Of a stretch of 24,520 nucleotides of DNA, positions 8,610 to 18,689 are shown piece by piece. Position 1 is the stretch's first letter, and each line of letters begins with the position of its first letter. The translations under genes were made by a program, and so were the position numbers. The notes under the pieces are model-generated. The model searched no databases and was not told the origin of the DNA. It saw only the letters and a program-made list of their open reading frames with translations. This DNA comes from Proteromonas lacertae. Lineage: Eukaryota > Sar > Bigyra > Opalinata > Proteromonadidae. The stretch lies in the NCBI GenBank assembly GCA_002245135.1, contig NGBS01000434.1, positions 1 to 24,520 of the forward strand, written 5' to 3'.

Positions 8610-10445
8610 TTTTTCTAATATATCATAAATAAATACATCATAATATATATTTTTGAAAATATAAAATTCCATATCTCTTTCTATTTAACAAAATAAATTA
8701 AGTCAAGCTCGAGCCTAAATTCCAAATCGTTCGAAGTATTTTAAACGCTAACTAGTTGAAATTCTTTTGAGTTAATATTTTAAATGGCTACTATATTATA
8801 TGTATTAATTTTGGCCAACATAAAATCAAATGAAAAACCCCTACAAAATATTTTTTTAATTCGGACAATTGTATAAAATTGTATAAAACCTTCTTTTAGG
8901 CTAATTACTCTTCTGGGATGTTTGTTATCTTTCTAATTCGTTTAATGTCATTGTCTAGAACGAAGTCACCCTGTTTGTAAAGACATGCCATACATGCTTC
9001 ACGATATCTAAAAGCATATTTATGTCTGGTGGCTTGGCTTGACATTATTTCATTCCAAATTCTTTTTGCAGCTTCTTCTAGGCTATCTAAGTCTTTGAAA
9101 TTGTTTTCATCTTCACTAATCTTGTGTTTTAGAGTCGCCCAGACCTTTTCAATAGGATTTAAGTCTGGAGAAAACGGTGGATGTCTGATAGGTTTCCAAC
9201 CGTTCCTTTGAAGATATTCTGTGGTATACCTACTTTTATGTATGCTGGCATTGTCTTGTAAGAAATAACATTGTCTCTGATGGTTTACCAATGGATGCTG
9301 TTGAATTAGAGGCGGTAAAGTTTTCTTTAAAAATCGACAATATCTAACTGAATTTATTCCCTTACTTACACCATCTTTGGGTTCAAATGACTTCTGCATA
9401 ACCATCAGATCAGTGAATCCATACTCTGAAAAGGCACCCCAGACCATAACGCCTGCGTTTCCTTTGATCCTTTGCTTCCTAATAATAGGTTTTCCAGAGA
9501 TACTCCATCCAACACTTTTAACATTTCTAAGTCTAATCATCGACTCATCTGAGAACATAATCGTCTTATAATCCAAGAATATGTTTTGAGATACTGTCAT
9601 TAATCTTTCTTCAACGTTCTTTTGGGTCAAGCCTGGACAAACTCCACTATTTCCAAAAAAGATCTTCCATGATTTACAATAACGACGAATTGTACTTAAT
9701 GATACTGTTGAGGGGATTAAGCTGTTCTTCACCAACACATTTCTGAGTGTTTTGGCAGATTGAATTGTAATGCCATTAACTTGACTTCTCAAGATATAAT
9801 CTCTAATAGCTTGCCCACTAATGATAGAGTTCAAAATAATTGGCTTTCTCCCTCTTCTAACCTTAGGTGGTGAAATACTTGATTTGGCTTTGGACGTCTT
9901 CAACCCCATAATTTGTAAGTACTTCCAAATAGTACTCTTGGTTCTTGCCGTTTTTAAGGCAATTTCTCCAATACTACAAGATTGATTTACCAGAGCTCTA
10001 ATTTTCTCTTTTTCAGACTCTGTAACAGGAGTTTTTTTGACAGTGACTTTACATGGTTGTTTTGGGGATCTCATTTGCTCTAATTAGCGAGAAAGATCTA
10101 AATAAAGGGAATGAAAATTCAGACAAAACGACTATTTTTATTGAAATCGTTCGATTTTTGTTTTTTCGATTTTTAATTATAAAAAAGTTATTTGATCAGT
10201 CTAAAATTCAAATTTTGTTAATTACCTATAAGGTAGCAATAGATTTATGATATAAAAATCAATAGATAAAGAGACATTTCAAAAAGTGAGAAATAAAAAT
10301 TAAAAAAAATACAACAGCTAGTTTAGTTTTTTTTTATTATTTTTGGTTATATTTTTTTTTGGCTGAATTATTGATAGTTTTCTTTTATTTTATAAAAACT
10401 CTATCAAGTCAAGCTTGTAAATAGTACAAAAAAATAAAGACAATA
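8546..10445 (-). mobile_element. Tc1-type DNA transposon inserted in the Polinton
   Basis: About 1.9 kb of non-Polinton DNA separates the two parts of the polymerase gene and contains an uninterrupted transposase on the minus strand. Exact ends are uncertain: no clear terminal inverted repeats were found, and the expected TA duplication cannot be told apart in AT-rich sequence. A 12-bp direct repeat, atcgttcgattt, lies at 8546-8557 and 10146-10157, with a shorter copy at 8726, and a perfect 12-bp palindrome tcgaacgttcga at 8561-8572. These repeats are direct, not inverted, so the flanks may include another small insertion. The open transposase frame says the insertion is younger than the Polinton. 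Confidence 0.7.
8905..10074 (-). CDS. Tc1-family DD34E transposase, full length
   Basis: The product has 389 residues and cuts and pastes its own transposon in the nucleus. The N-terminus has a helix-turn-helix at about 25-57 (IGEIALKTARTKSTIWKYL). A basic RRGRKP linker at 73-78 corresponds to the GRPR-like motif between paired DNA-binding domains, and a second helical domain follows to about 135. The catalytic core has D176 (FSDES), D274 (FLQDNASIH) and E309 (SPDLNPIEKVW), with 34 residues between the last two, the Tc1 signature. It is slightly longer than the usual 340-350 residues because of the N-terminus. ATG 10074 is the first in frame, and the stop is TAA at 8905. No internal stop is seen, so it could still be functional. 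It runs opposite to the host polymerase gene. Confidence 0.93.
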   Translation of the reverse strand: MRSPKQPCKVTVKKTPVTESEKEKIRALVNQSCSIGEIALKTARTKSTIWKYLQIMGLKTSKAKSSISPPKVRRGRKPIILNSIISGQAIRDYILRSQVNGITIQSAKTLRNVLVKNSLIPSTVSLSTIRRYCKSWKIFFGNSGVCPGLTQKNVEERLMTVSQNIFLDYKTIMFSDESMIRLRNVKSVGWSISGKPIIRKQRIKGNAGVMVWGAFSEYGFTDLMVMQKSFEPKDGVSKGINSVRYCRFLKKTLPPLIQQHPLVNHQRQCYFLQDNASIHKSRYTTEYLQRNGWKPIRHPPFSPDLNPIEKVWATLKHKISEDENNFKDLDSLEEAAKRIWNEIMSSQATRHKYAFRYREACMACLYKQGDFVLDNDIKRIRKITNIPEE

Positions 10446-10448
10446 CAT

Positions 10449-13400
10449 ATGTATAGTATAAAAAGAGAATGGGATGGCCAAGCCAAACCCATTTTGATTC
10501 TACTATTACCTTTATACGTTACCAACATAGATAAAAGAAAACACTGGCCTCATGTGAACTTGCTAATATATAAAGATCATTATATGGTAATAACAAAGTT
10601 AGAAGCCTTCCTATCACCTTCTGGTAAAAGGTGTCATAATTATTATACCAGATGCCAGTATTGTTTCTGTACTTTATCAACAGCTGATATGATAATTCAA
10701 CATCAGAAAGAGAATTGTCAATTACAAAAAGGAATCATTCGTCAATTTCCACCTCCAGATACCTTCATCAAGTTTCATAATTTCAAATACCAACAAATGA
10801 TTCCTGTAGTATTATACTGGGATACAGAAGTTATACAAGTACCAATAGATCCTTCTGAAGTAATACCTGGAGCCAAAGGAGCGTTTAAAAAACATATTCT
10901 CAGCAGTTGGTGCATTCACTTAAGTTCCAGGTACCCTGAAATCATCAGCGAAGAAACATTCTTCGGAAAACTGGAATTGCAGCAAGATCCACAAGATTTG
11001 GAGATGCAACTAGTAAAGAAGTTTGTTGAGATTCAAGATTATGTATTGAAGAAGTATGAAGATTATAAAAGTGGTGAATTGAAACCATTAGATGAAAGCA
11101 CTTATATTCCAGCTCATAAAAATATCGATAAATGTATGTGGTGCAATACACCCTTCAATGAAAACGACAGAAATAGAAGGCGAACAAGACACCATGACCA
11201 TTTTACTGGCAAGTATATTGCAACCTTATGTTCAAACTGTAATTGGCATTGTAGTTTACAACATATGCCTATACCATGTTTGGCACACAACAGTAAAAAC
11301 TATGACAATAACTTTATGATACGCGGATTATCAAAGTTGGATAAAGAAATGGAAGCAAAATGGTACAATGATAATAATATTCCTATTCCAAATGATGATG
11401 ATGATGATGAAGATAATGAAATTATACAATTACCAATACCTGAACCTGAACCTGAACCAATTGCTGATAGATTAGCTGAATACAATAGAGGTATTGAAGA
11501 AGAAAAGAAACAAGAACAAGAAGCAAAAACAGTTGATAATGATGAAGAAGATGCAGAAACAGAAGAAGATACTGATTCTGATTTGCCATTACCAGAAATA
11601 CCACCAAATGCAATTGAAATAGTTGATGAGAATGATCCAGCAAATGAAGAAGCATTTAATGAGTTGTATTACATGTTACATAGTAGAGATCATTACATAT
11701 CACCAAGAACAGCAGAAGATATTGGATTAGAAGAAGAGATGGGAAATATTATTGTTTCACAACCTAATTCAACAACAACTGAACAACAACAACAACAACA
11801 ACCAACACCAAGAAAGAAGAAATATCATTCAAAACTATCTGTATTGTTAAAAACTGATAATAAGTTTTTACTTATCAAGTTCATGAAGTTACACTTTATA
11901 GATAGTTGTCAATTTATGCCAGCATCATTAGATTCATTAGTAAAGTCATTGAAAGTCGAAGCTGATGCACATGCTAATCATAAAGTACTCTTTAAACCAG
12001 TTTATCAATATGTAACACAAACAAAAGAGATAAATGATTGTTTAAAAGAGAGAAACTGGACAGTAGATGATTTTATAGCTAAGTGGGGTTTACAGAAAGG
12101 TCATTTTCCCTACGAATACGTAGATAGTATTCAAAAGTTATACCTTACTGATAAATTACCTAGAAAAGAAGATTTTAAGTCTCAATTAAAACAGAATGAA
12201 GGTATATCTGATTATGATTATGAATCATCTCAAGCTCTCTGGACTCTATTGAAATGTAAAAACTTGATGGATTACAATATGTTCTATTTAGCAATTGATG
12301 TTCTTACATTATCTAGTGTATTCGATCACTTTAGGAATGTTGTATTTAGAACGTTTACATTAGATCCATGCTGGCATGTATCATGTCCTGGATTAGCCTG
12401 GAGTATATTCCTTAAAAAATCCAAAGTGGATATAGAACTAATATCAGATCAAGACAAGTATGACTTTATGAGAAAAGGTCTTATTGGTGGAATTTCAATG
12501 ATTGGATCTACGAGAAAAGCAGAAGCTAAAAATCATTACATGGATCCTCCATACTTTTCAGATCATACTTCTCATCCACCAAAACAAGAAACATATATTA
12601 TGTATGTAGATTATAATTCTCTATATCCTTCTACAATGGCATCAATGAAATTACCCTATAAAGACTTTCAATGGGAACCAAATCCTCAATTAATTTATGA
12701 TAATGTTATAACAAAATTAAAACCTTATGAGGATTTAAAAAGATCGTTTATGGTAGAAGATCAGAAGCTGTGGAAGGATCCAGAGAGCAGAGGTTATATA
12801 TTAGAAGTTGATATAGAACCTCCAGATAATACAAATGGTAAGTTTTCAGAGTATCCTTTATTTCCTGAAAGAAAGATAATATTATATGAAGATTTGTCAC
12901 CAACACAGAAGCAATGGGCCAGAGAATTAGGATTAGTAGCTGTCAACAAAAAGTCTGGCAAAGAAGTATTGAAGAATAATACAGCAAGAATAATATGTGA
13001 TTTATCCAACAAGTATCATTATGTTGTTCATTATCAATATCTAAACTATGCTGTGAAGTTAGGATATAAAGTAACCAAAGTATGGAGAGTAATTAGTTTT
13101 TGTGAAACAGATTATGCGTATGAATTTGTTATGCAATGTCATCTATTAAGAAAAGATGCAAAGAAGTTCCATCGAGATGCAGAAGCTGATACATTTAAAC
13201 TAATCCTAAATAGTGCATATGGTAAGACATGTGAGAATACTGAGAATAGATGTAGAAGTAGACTAGTTAATAATGAGGACCAATTCCTCAAATGTGTTAG
13301 CAATCCATACTTTACTGGTTTTGTTTCAATTGATGGTTGTGACTTGAGAGTGTGTAAGTTTAAAAAATACAAGTGTGCAATAGATAAGCCAAGCTATATT

Positions 13401-14063
13401 GGAATGTCCATTCTTTGTCAATCAAAGTATCTTATGGCAAAGTTTTGGTATGGACAATTATATCAAAAGTATAAACAAGGATTGCGTTTATTAATGACAG
13501 ATACAGACTCTTTTATCTTTATGGTATGGACAGATGATATATACAAAGATATTGCTAATGATTTAAATCTACAAGGTTGCATGGATACTGGTAATATTAA
13601 TTGTGATTATCTTAAAGAGAGAGGTATTCGTTATCAGAACTATCAAAGAACAGGTGAACTGAATTTACTTAAAATGGAAGAGAACAAAAGTGATCAATTA
13701 TATACAATAACAAAATTCTGTGGATTGAAAGCAAAGATGTATGCTTATGAGAAGCAAAGAGTGGATGGATTTACGCACTTAAAGGTGTCTGATAGCAGAG
13801 CAAAAGGCGTAACTAAAGGTTTCAGAATAAAGACTTGTGACTATGATTACTACAAGAATATCTTAGAAAGTAAAGAACTAAGTAAAGTTTATGTTAATCA
13901 ATACAGTTTCAGAAGTGCAAAACAAGTAGTATACACAGTTAAACAACCAAAGTTAGCTTTTACAATCTTTGATATAAAGAGATTTTACTTGAATGTTTTA
14001 ACTTCAATTCCTTATACTATAAGTCGCCACCACCACCACCACCAATGTTTACAGATATTGTCG

Positions 14064-14099
<36 letters not shown>

Positions 14100-14201
14100 T
14101 TATTAATATTGATGAAAATAGCATTAATTAGAATAAAATGGATATATTCAATATATTTGTGTATGCTTTTACTTTTGTGTTTTTCTTCTTATGCTTACTA
14201 A
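10449..14201 (+). CDS. Polinton family B DNA polymerase, exonuclease and catalytic domains (fossil part)
   Basis: The frame encodes 1250 residues. Near residue 125 YWDTEV is the Exo I motif. Cysteines and HDH around 229-266 (CxxC...HHDHFTG...CSNC) resemble the endonuclease VII-like zinc motif common in this polymerase group. HNSKNYDNNF at about 279 is Exo II and IDSCQFM near 483 is the Exo III region. The palm motifs are DYNSLYPS at about 721 (A), KLILNSAYGKT near 917-926 (B) and DTDS at about 1018 (C). It is a protein-primed replicase expected to copy the element's linear DNA. Between Exo II and Exo III lies an unusual linker of roughly 150 residues rich in Asp/Glu with a glutamine run. The end of the frame is low-complexity and overlaps the integrase start by 11 bases. 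The Tc1-like insertion lies directly upstream. Confidence 0.92.
14027..14098. repeat. Microsatellites (CCA)n and (AAT)n at the polymerase end
   Basis: A short (CAC/CCA) run at about 14027-14043 is followed by an (AAT)n run of about 35 bp at 14064-14098. They fall between the last recognisable polymerase sequence and the integrase start, where the translated product turns into His and Ile runs. They are likely a spacer rather than domain sequence. Confidence 0.8.
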
Positions 14202-15408
14202 TTCTTATTATAATCAGCCTTACACTAAGTCAAATACAAATGCAACTCAAGAACTACCACCAGGATATAAGTTTGTTGATCAAACAAACCAATCAAACCT
14301 TACGAGCAATTTTAACAATGCACCACCGCCATTACAGAATTTTACAAGAGCGGATCCGTATGATGATGATGAAATGTCAAGACAAATCGACCAGTATAGA
14401 GAATATTTAGATAGACTTTATGAACAGTATTATTATTTAAGTGAAAAACAGTTTATTAAATTAACTCAAGAAGCTATTGGAAAGAATGAAGTTCCACCTC
14501 CTTATGATGTTGTTAGAGAGTATCTTAGACGTAAACCAGGTCGTCAAGTAGTTGATTTCAAATACAATAAAGATTTACCTTTTGCAACTGTTAAGAAACC
14601 AGGCTATTTTCAATTAGATATTGTCTTTTTCTTACCTCAATTATATCATTTATATATAATAGAAATAAACTCTAGAAAAGTATGGGTGATACCAATGTCA
14701 AGCAATAATGCTGCAGATATAATGAGAGCTTTTAATGCATGGTATTTTAAAACAAATGAAGATGGTTCTGAAATAGTATCAAAAAGACGTGTTGTAAGTA
14801 TTTTAGCTGATTTAGAAAGTGGTTTTAGTGTAGTTAAAGAGTTCTGTGATAAGGAAGGAATAACATTCTATCAAAAAGCACCTAATGAACATAGAATAGA
14901 AGCTATATTAGATAAATCTGTAAGTGTAATAAAGAAATTATTATATAAACACTTGATAGACTTAGGAATAGAAGCACCAGAGTTTCAAGCTAATATTGAT
15001 CGACGGGACAGAAGAGAAATCATCGATCAAAAGTGGTTAGAACGTTTCAATGATATTGTACAACAAGCTGTGAATGACTATAACAACAAACCATTATCAA
15101 GTTTGAGAGATTTTACACCTAATGAAGTATACAATAGTCCTAAACTACAAAACAGAATGTTAATGGAATCAATCAAATACAATTTTAATAATGAACAAAA
15201 ATTAAAAGTTCATTTTCAAGTAGGAGATTTAGTTCGATTTAAAGAGAGAAGAAGACCTATGGATAAAAACACTTATTGGTCAGATAAGATATATCGTATT
15301 ATAAAGAAGAACAGATACTCTTATATGTTAGGAGATACAAATGGAAATTGGGATGAAGATGTGTCTCGATATAGGTTTAAGCACTATGAACTTCAAGTTA
15401 GTAGCTAG
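14191..15408 (+). CDS. Polinton integrase, retroviral type (fossil part)
   Basis: The frame encodes 405 residues. Residues 1-130 are low-complexity then helical. The rve-type core has D143 (FQLDIVFF), D207 (ILADLESGF) and a Glu at 237 within EHRIEAILDK. A helical stretch up to about 340 includes NDYNNKPLSSL and TPNEVY, typical of the end of retroelement integrase cores. The C-terminal domain at about 350-400 (VGDLVRFKERRRPMDKNTYWSDKIYRI) is the small SH3/chromo-like fold that binds DNA or chromatin. An HHCC zinc domain is not obvious. The enzyme joins the element's ends to host DNA, with 6-bp duplications typical of the family. ATG 14191 overlaps the polymerase frame by 11 bases, so the two may be expressed together. 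Confidence 0.9.
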   Translation: MLTNSYYNQPYTKSNTNATQELPPGYKFVDQTNQSNLTSNFNNAPPPLQNFTRADPYDDDEMSRQIDQYREYLDRLYEQYYYLSEKQFIKLTQEAIGKNEVPPPYDVVREYLRRKPGRQVVDFKYNKDLPFATVKKPGYFQLDIVFFLPQLYHLYIIEINSRKVWVIPMSSNNAADIMRAFNAWYFKTNEDGSEIVSKRRVVSILADLESGFSVVKEFCDKEGITFYQKAPNEHRIEAILDKSVSVIKKLLYKHLIDLGIEAPEFQANIDRRDRREIIDQKWLERFNDIVQQAVNDYNNKPLSSLRDFTPNEVYNSPKLQNRMLMESIKYNFNNEQKLKVHFQVGDLVRFKERRRPMDKNTYWSDKIYRIIKKNRYSYMLGDTNGNWDEDVSRYRFKHYELQVSS

Positions 15409-15481
15409 AAGGGATCCTGAAACAAATTTCAGACATATTTTGGAAAGACCTCGAATCAGAAAAGGTGATAATACAATTGTG

Positions 15482-15498
15482 TAATTAATTAATTAATT
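15482..15498. terminator. AT palindrome at convergent gene ends (first copy)
   Basis: TAATTAATTAATTAATT lies between the integrase stop (15408) and the minus-strand stop at 15489, which it overlaps. It is self-complementary and could serve as a 3'-end signal in both directions. The same repeat marks the next convergent pair at 16348. Confidence 0.4.
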
Positions 15499-15926
15499 TT
15501 AAGCTGTTCTAACAACCAAGCAACATCATAGCTATTAACTTGTTTTCTGGGTGGAGCAACAATTGTCTTTGCATTAATTACTTTTTGATTCTTCTCTGTT
15601 TTTGTTTGACCTCTTGCAAGATACAACACATTGTGTAATAAAAACTCCTTATCAATTGTAGATACAATAATTGGTTTGTATCTTGATGGAATGAAGATCT
15701 CGTAAAATCCATGGTTGGGAATAGGTGAAATTGTAGGGCAGCCAGCACAATATCTATCTTCTACAGCCTGGCCATAATTTATTACCAAAGGTGCTTTGAT
15801 ATTTGATGATGAGAACCATATTATATCTTTTGCTTCTTTTGGAATATATATCTTCCATCTACACTCGTCACTATACTTCTCGAATCCAAAAATAGTTTGG
15901 TCACCATGGCTAAAACAATACTTCAT
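15489..15926 (-). CDS. Polinton protein of unknown function, 145 residues
   Basis: The start ATG at 15926 gives MKYCFSHGDQTIFGFEKYSD. The sequence is beta-rich, with many short hydrophobic-aromatic strands (IIWFSS, GFYEIFIPSRY, PIIVSTI) and two close cysteines (CAGC). There is no membrane segment or signal peptide. The strand pattern could suit a small jelly-roll-like virion protein, but I see no diagnostic motif and would not assign it. Its 5' end overlaps the opposite-strand gene at 15906 by 21 bases, and its 3' end faces the integrase. Confidence 0.6.
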   Translation of the reverse strand: MKYCFSHGDQTIFGFEKYSDECRWKIYIPKEAKDIIWFSSSNIKAPLVINYGQAVEDRYCAGCPTISPIPNHGFYEIFIPSRYKPIIVSTIDKEFLLHNVLYLARGQTKTEKNQKVINAKTIVAPPRKQVNSYDVAWLLEQLKIN

Positions 15927-16337
15927 GAATTCTTAAAAAAATGTAACGAAAATGCCAAAGATCGCGAAACGAATAAATTCGGTATTTCTTTTATTTTTCG
16001 TTTATATAGGTATCAAATAACAATGGAAATGATGTTAAAAGAAAATGCAGAAGCAGCATTTGACATGTGGTTCGAATTATGCAGCACATATATCAATCAC
16101 AAAGATGATGGTAGTTTGGAGTACCAAAACGCATTAAAGAAAGCAGGGAATATAATAGTAACTTGTAAGAAGCTCAATGAAGCATACAATTTAGGTTTGG
16201 ATGAACAAGTGCTTGAATTGATGAATCGTTTAGAGAGTAAGAGATTAGCTACACAGTGTCTTAAAGAAGAGTTAGAAAAAGCAATAGAAGAAGTAATGCC
16301 TATACTAAATAATATTTTAAAACCTCATAAAGATTAG
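15906..16337 (+). CDS. Small helical Polinton protein, 143 residues
   Basis: ATG 15906 (MAKTILHEFLKKC) is preferred to the longer frame from 15897, which lacks an ATG. The product is almost entirely alpha-helical with a charged, coiled-coil-like second half (LELMNRLESKRLATQCLKEELEK split over two turns). No known domain was recognised. It is the only plus-strand gene in a stretch of minus-strand genes, and it starts inside its divergent neighbour. It ends 29 bases before the protease frame, on the other side of an AT palindrome. Confidence 0.6.
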   Translation: MAKTILHEFLKKCNENAKDRETNKFGISFIFRLYRYQITMEMMLKENAEAAFDMWFELCSTYINHKDDGSLEYQNALKKAGNIIVTCKKLNEAYNLGLDEQVLELMNRLESKRLATQCLKEELEKAIEEVMPILNNILKPHKD

Positions 16338-16347
16338 ATAATAATAA

Positions 16348-16367
16348 TAATTAATTAATTAATTTTT
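16348..16367. terminator. AT palindrome at convergent gene ends (second copy)
   Basis: TAATTAATTAATTAATT plus a T run lies between the plus-strand stop at 16337 and the minus-strand stop at 16366-16368. It has the same sequence and setting as 15482-15498. Confidence 0.4.
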
Positions 16368-16737
16368 ATACTATTCCAAACTCTTTTTTCATCATTGCTA
16401 CTCTTTTCTCACCTACCACTGTATTAAAATCTGTAGCCTGCTTGAATGTTCTTTTTCTATTTAATATATCGTTCAAAAAATTGATTGCGAAAAAACCACA
16501 ATTACTTGTATTACTATTCTGGTTTTGAACTGCATTGATTTTTAACTGATATGGTTTTTCATGAAATTTCTTGAACTTTTTCAAACATTCTTTGAAATAT
16601 TCTAGTTTCTGAGGATCCTCACCGAAAGAATCATAGTACATGAACATCTTCTTATCATTGTCTACTACTAAAGCAACCCAATGACCTACACTGTCTGGTT
16701 TTGCTTTGTAGTGATTGTATTGATAATGATTCCCCAC
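16366..16737 (-). CDS. Adenovirus-type cysteine protease of the Polinton (fossil part)
   Basis: The frame encodes 123 residues. VGHWVALV contains the catalytic His, YYDSFG the acidic residue, and QNQNSNTSNCGFFAINFL the oxyanion Gln and catalytic Cys, in the order of the adenovirus/Ulp1 (C5/C48) peptidases. In adenovirus this enzyme matures capsid and core proteins at Gly-rich sites, and Polintons carry a homologue. The protease part of the element covers about 16.37-16.87 kb: conserved sequence typical of the start of this domain (LSNFDIEEI, FKGCFCWDEL) is seen next to it, in the C-terminal portion of the neighbouring frame. Confidence 0.88.
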   Translation of the reverse strand: MGNHYQYNHYKAKPDSVGHWVALVVDNDKKMFMYYDSFGEDPQKLEYFKECLKKFKKFHEKPYQLKINAVQNQNSNTSNCGFFAINFLNDILNRKRTFKQATDFNTVVGEKRVAMMKKEFGIV

Positions 16738-18689
16738 TGATCCATTTTGTTAGGTATTGGTAATATCAATTCATCCCAACAAAAACAACCTTTGAACTTC
16801 TTATCAAAATCATTGAATTCTTTTTGAATAATTTCTTCAATATCAAAGTTCGATAATGCTCCTTTACCATTGATGTTAGTCAAAAGTATCCTTCGCGAAT
16901 GTACTTTTTTGCCTCTTCCACCATAACCGTACTGGTTCATGAGTCTCATAATCTCACTTAATTGTATTGCATTCATAGTTCCAGCTTGAAAATTTGTTAA
17001 TCCATTAGGTAAATTAATTCCTTTAGGATGAAAATTTGACTCATTGTAGGTGTTGTTGACTACATCATTCTTTGGTATGATACCATTATCTAAGAATTGT
17101 GACAATCCTGAAGGAGCCATTAAACCTGCTACTGCACCAAATGCGCTAAGTATTGTACCATATGTACCTATAGAAGTTATCCATCCTTTGACATCTGTAG
17201 CTGATTTTGGTAATGCACCTAAGAGTCCTGTAATTCCATTTTTAGTATTTATTTTATCAAAGTTTGCAAATTTAAAGAATAGTGGTGCTGCGTTTGCTAA
17301 TACTTTAACATAAGGATGAGAGTTCGTGAAGAATGATGTGAATGTATTGAATAAAAATTGTAAAGGTAACCATGAATTTTGAAGTGATTCAGGTAACAAC
17401 TTACTTACTTTGTCATAATTGTTATCCATTAAAGTATAAATATCTGGTATACGATTGCCACTTAATTTTCTTATTATATCATAGTAGTCATACATGTAGT
17501 ACCATAACACTGTAATGAACCCATAATTTCCTAACTTATTCTTTCTCCATAAGTAATATGCTATACATGTAATGATAATTGTATTACAGTACTTCATTGC
17601 AACATCAACTTCTTTCATATCTGCAGTGACACCACCATGCAAATATCCAGTGAATGTATAAAATAAGATAGGGAAAATTCTAAAAATATTCTTCACGCAG
17701 GATAATAAGTTACTCGCGAAACCATAAAAATCACCTTCAGTCATCTTATTAAGCGCTTCCTGTAGTTGACTTCCTTCAAATTGTTTCCATTGACTGCATG
17801 CCTGTTTAAACAATTTCATACTTATCTGAAGTCTTTTATTCAAGTCACCATTTTGCCATTCTTTAGGTACAGGATGACCTAAAACTGTTTTATTGAATTC
17901 ATCATTAGTCCATTCTTTAGTATTTTGTGAATCAATCATGTTGTTTGTTCTTATTTCACCTTCATCGACTATAGTGTTTGGATCTTTTGGTAACATATCT
18001 TCAGGAATTTGTGCTGTCTCCATTCTTTTTGCAACATCTGAATTCCTTTTACCCATTTCATACAATCTTGCTCTTCTAATGATATCTTTATCTTCTTTTA
18101 TTCTATTGTTTAATTGACTAAAATATTGTTGATAATATTTAGCACTTTGTTCATCACCTCTCTGTATTGCTTGATTCATTTTAATTAATGCATCATTACG
18201 ATCATTTACCAACAAATTCATTTGAAGCTTCATCTTATCTATATATGCATCATCATAGTCATAAACATTTAAGGGATCCCATGTGTGATATCTTTCCATT
18301 AAACCTGGTTGAATAATCTTTTCTATATCATCTGTACTTAACTTTGCTAATTCTGGATTGAATTCAGCTAATGGATCTGTTACTCTTAATATACCATTAT
18401 CATATGCCTTAAAATCTTTTGCACTATCTATAAATGAATCTTTACCCAAATATTTAAAACTTGCACGAGGATTTGAAGCATCTATATCAACAGCTGGTCT
18501 TCCCATCACCATAAGATCTTCAGCTTGTCTTCCAAAATATCCTCTATTACTATTAACATCTCTAGTTGCTAAATCACCATAAACATATCTTGGATTAATT
18601 AAAGGCTGTTGACTTGCATAATTGTTTCCTATTATTTCACCCAATTCTCTCCTACCTTGATCATTTAATTGAGGTAAAATTTCATCCAA
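16686..18689 (-). CDS. Large structural-type Polinton protein with membrane segments (fossil)
   Basis: The open frame encodes 667 residues, and it continues upstream to about 18.99 kb (VGTLHPPRPTPIPATFEYLK) without an ATG, so the listed start is arbitrary. The N-terminal half is polar and helical (about 160-240). Two or three hydrophobic segments follow at about 340-410 (IFRIFPILFYTFTGYL, TIIITCIAYYLW, ITVLWYYMYDYY). Another Ala/Gly-rich hydrophobic stretch lies at about 515-545. The tail holds GYGGRGKK, then INGKG and protease-like sequence. I cannot match it to the double-jelly-roll major capsid. A membrane-associated virion protein is a guess. Confidence 0.55.
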   Translation of the reverse strand: MDEILPQLNDQGRRELGEIIGNNYASQQPLINPRYVYGDLATRDVNSNRGYFGRQAEDLMVMGRPAVDIDASNPRASFKYLGKDSFIDSAKDFKAYDNGILRVTDPLAEFNPELAKLSTDDIEKIIQPGLMERYHTWDPLNVYDYDDAYIDKMKLQMNLLVNDRNDALIKMNQAIQRGDEQSAKYYQQYFSQLNNRIKEDKDIIRRARLYEMGKRNSDVAKRMETAQIPEDMLPKDPNTIVDEGEIRTNNMIDSQNTKEWTNDEFNKTVLGHPVPKEWQNGDLNKRLQISMKLFKQACSQWKQFEGSQLQEALNKMTEGDFYGFASNLLSCVKNIFRIFPILFYTFTGYLHGGVTADMKEVDVAMKYCNTIIITCIAYYLWRKNKLGNYGFITVLWYYMYDYYDIIRKLSGNRIPDIYTLMDNNYDKVSKLLPESLQNSWLPLQFLFNTFTSFFTNSHPYVKVLANAAPLFFKFANFDKINTKNGITGLLGALPKSATDVKGWITSIGTYGTILSAFGAVAGLMAPSGLSQFLDNGIIPKNDVVNNTYNESNFHPKGINLPNGLTNFQAGTMNAIQLSEIMRLMNQYGYGGRGKKVHSRRILLTNINGKGALSNFDIEEIIQKEFNDFDKKFKGCFCWDELILPIPNKMDQWGIIINTITTKQNQTV

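Noticed and set aside
8546-10157. 12-bp repeats as terminal inverted repeats of the Tc1-like element
   Set aside because: The copies are in the same orientation, and one lies about 290 bp inside the estimated right boundary, so they are not inverted termini.
11422-11655. Leu/Gln/Val-rich minus-strand frame
   Set aside because: It arises from the acidic repeat-coding linker of the polymerase read backwards.
14138-14410. Plus-strand frame with a membrane-like start over the integrase beginning
   Set aside because: It runs in another frame across the integrase N-terminus; its hydrophobic start comes from T-rich spacer, and the integrase frame continues into recognised domains.
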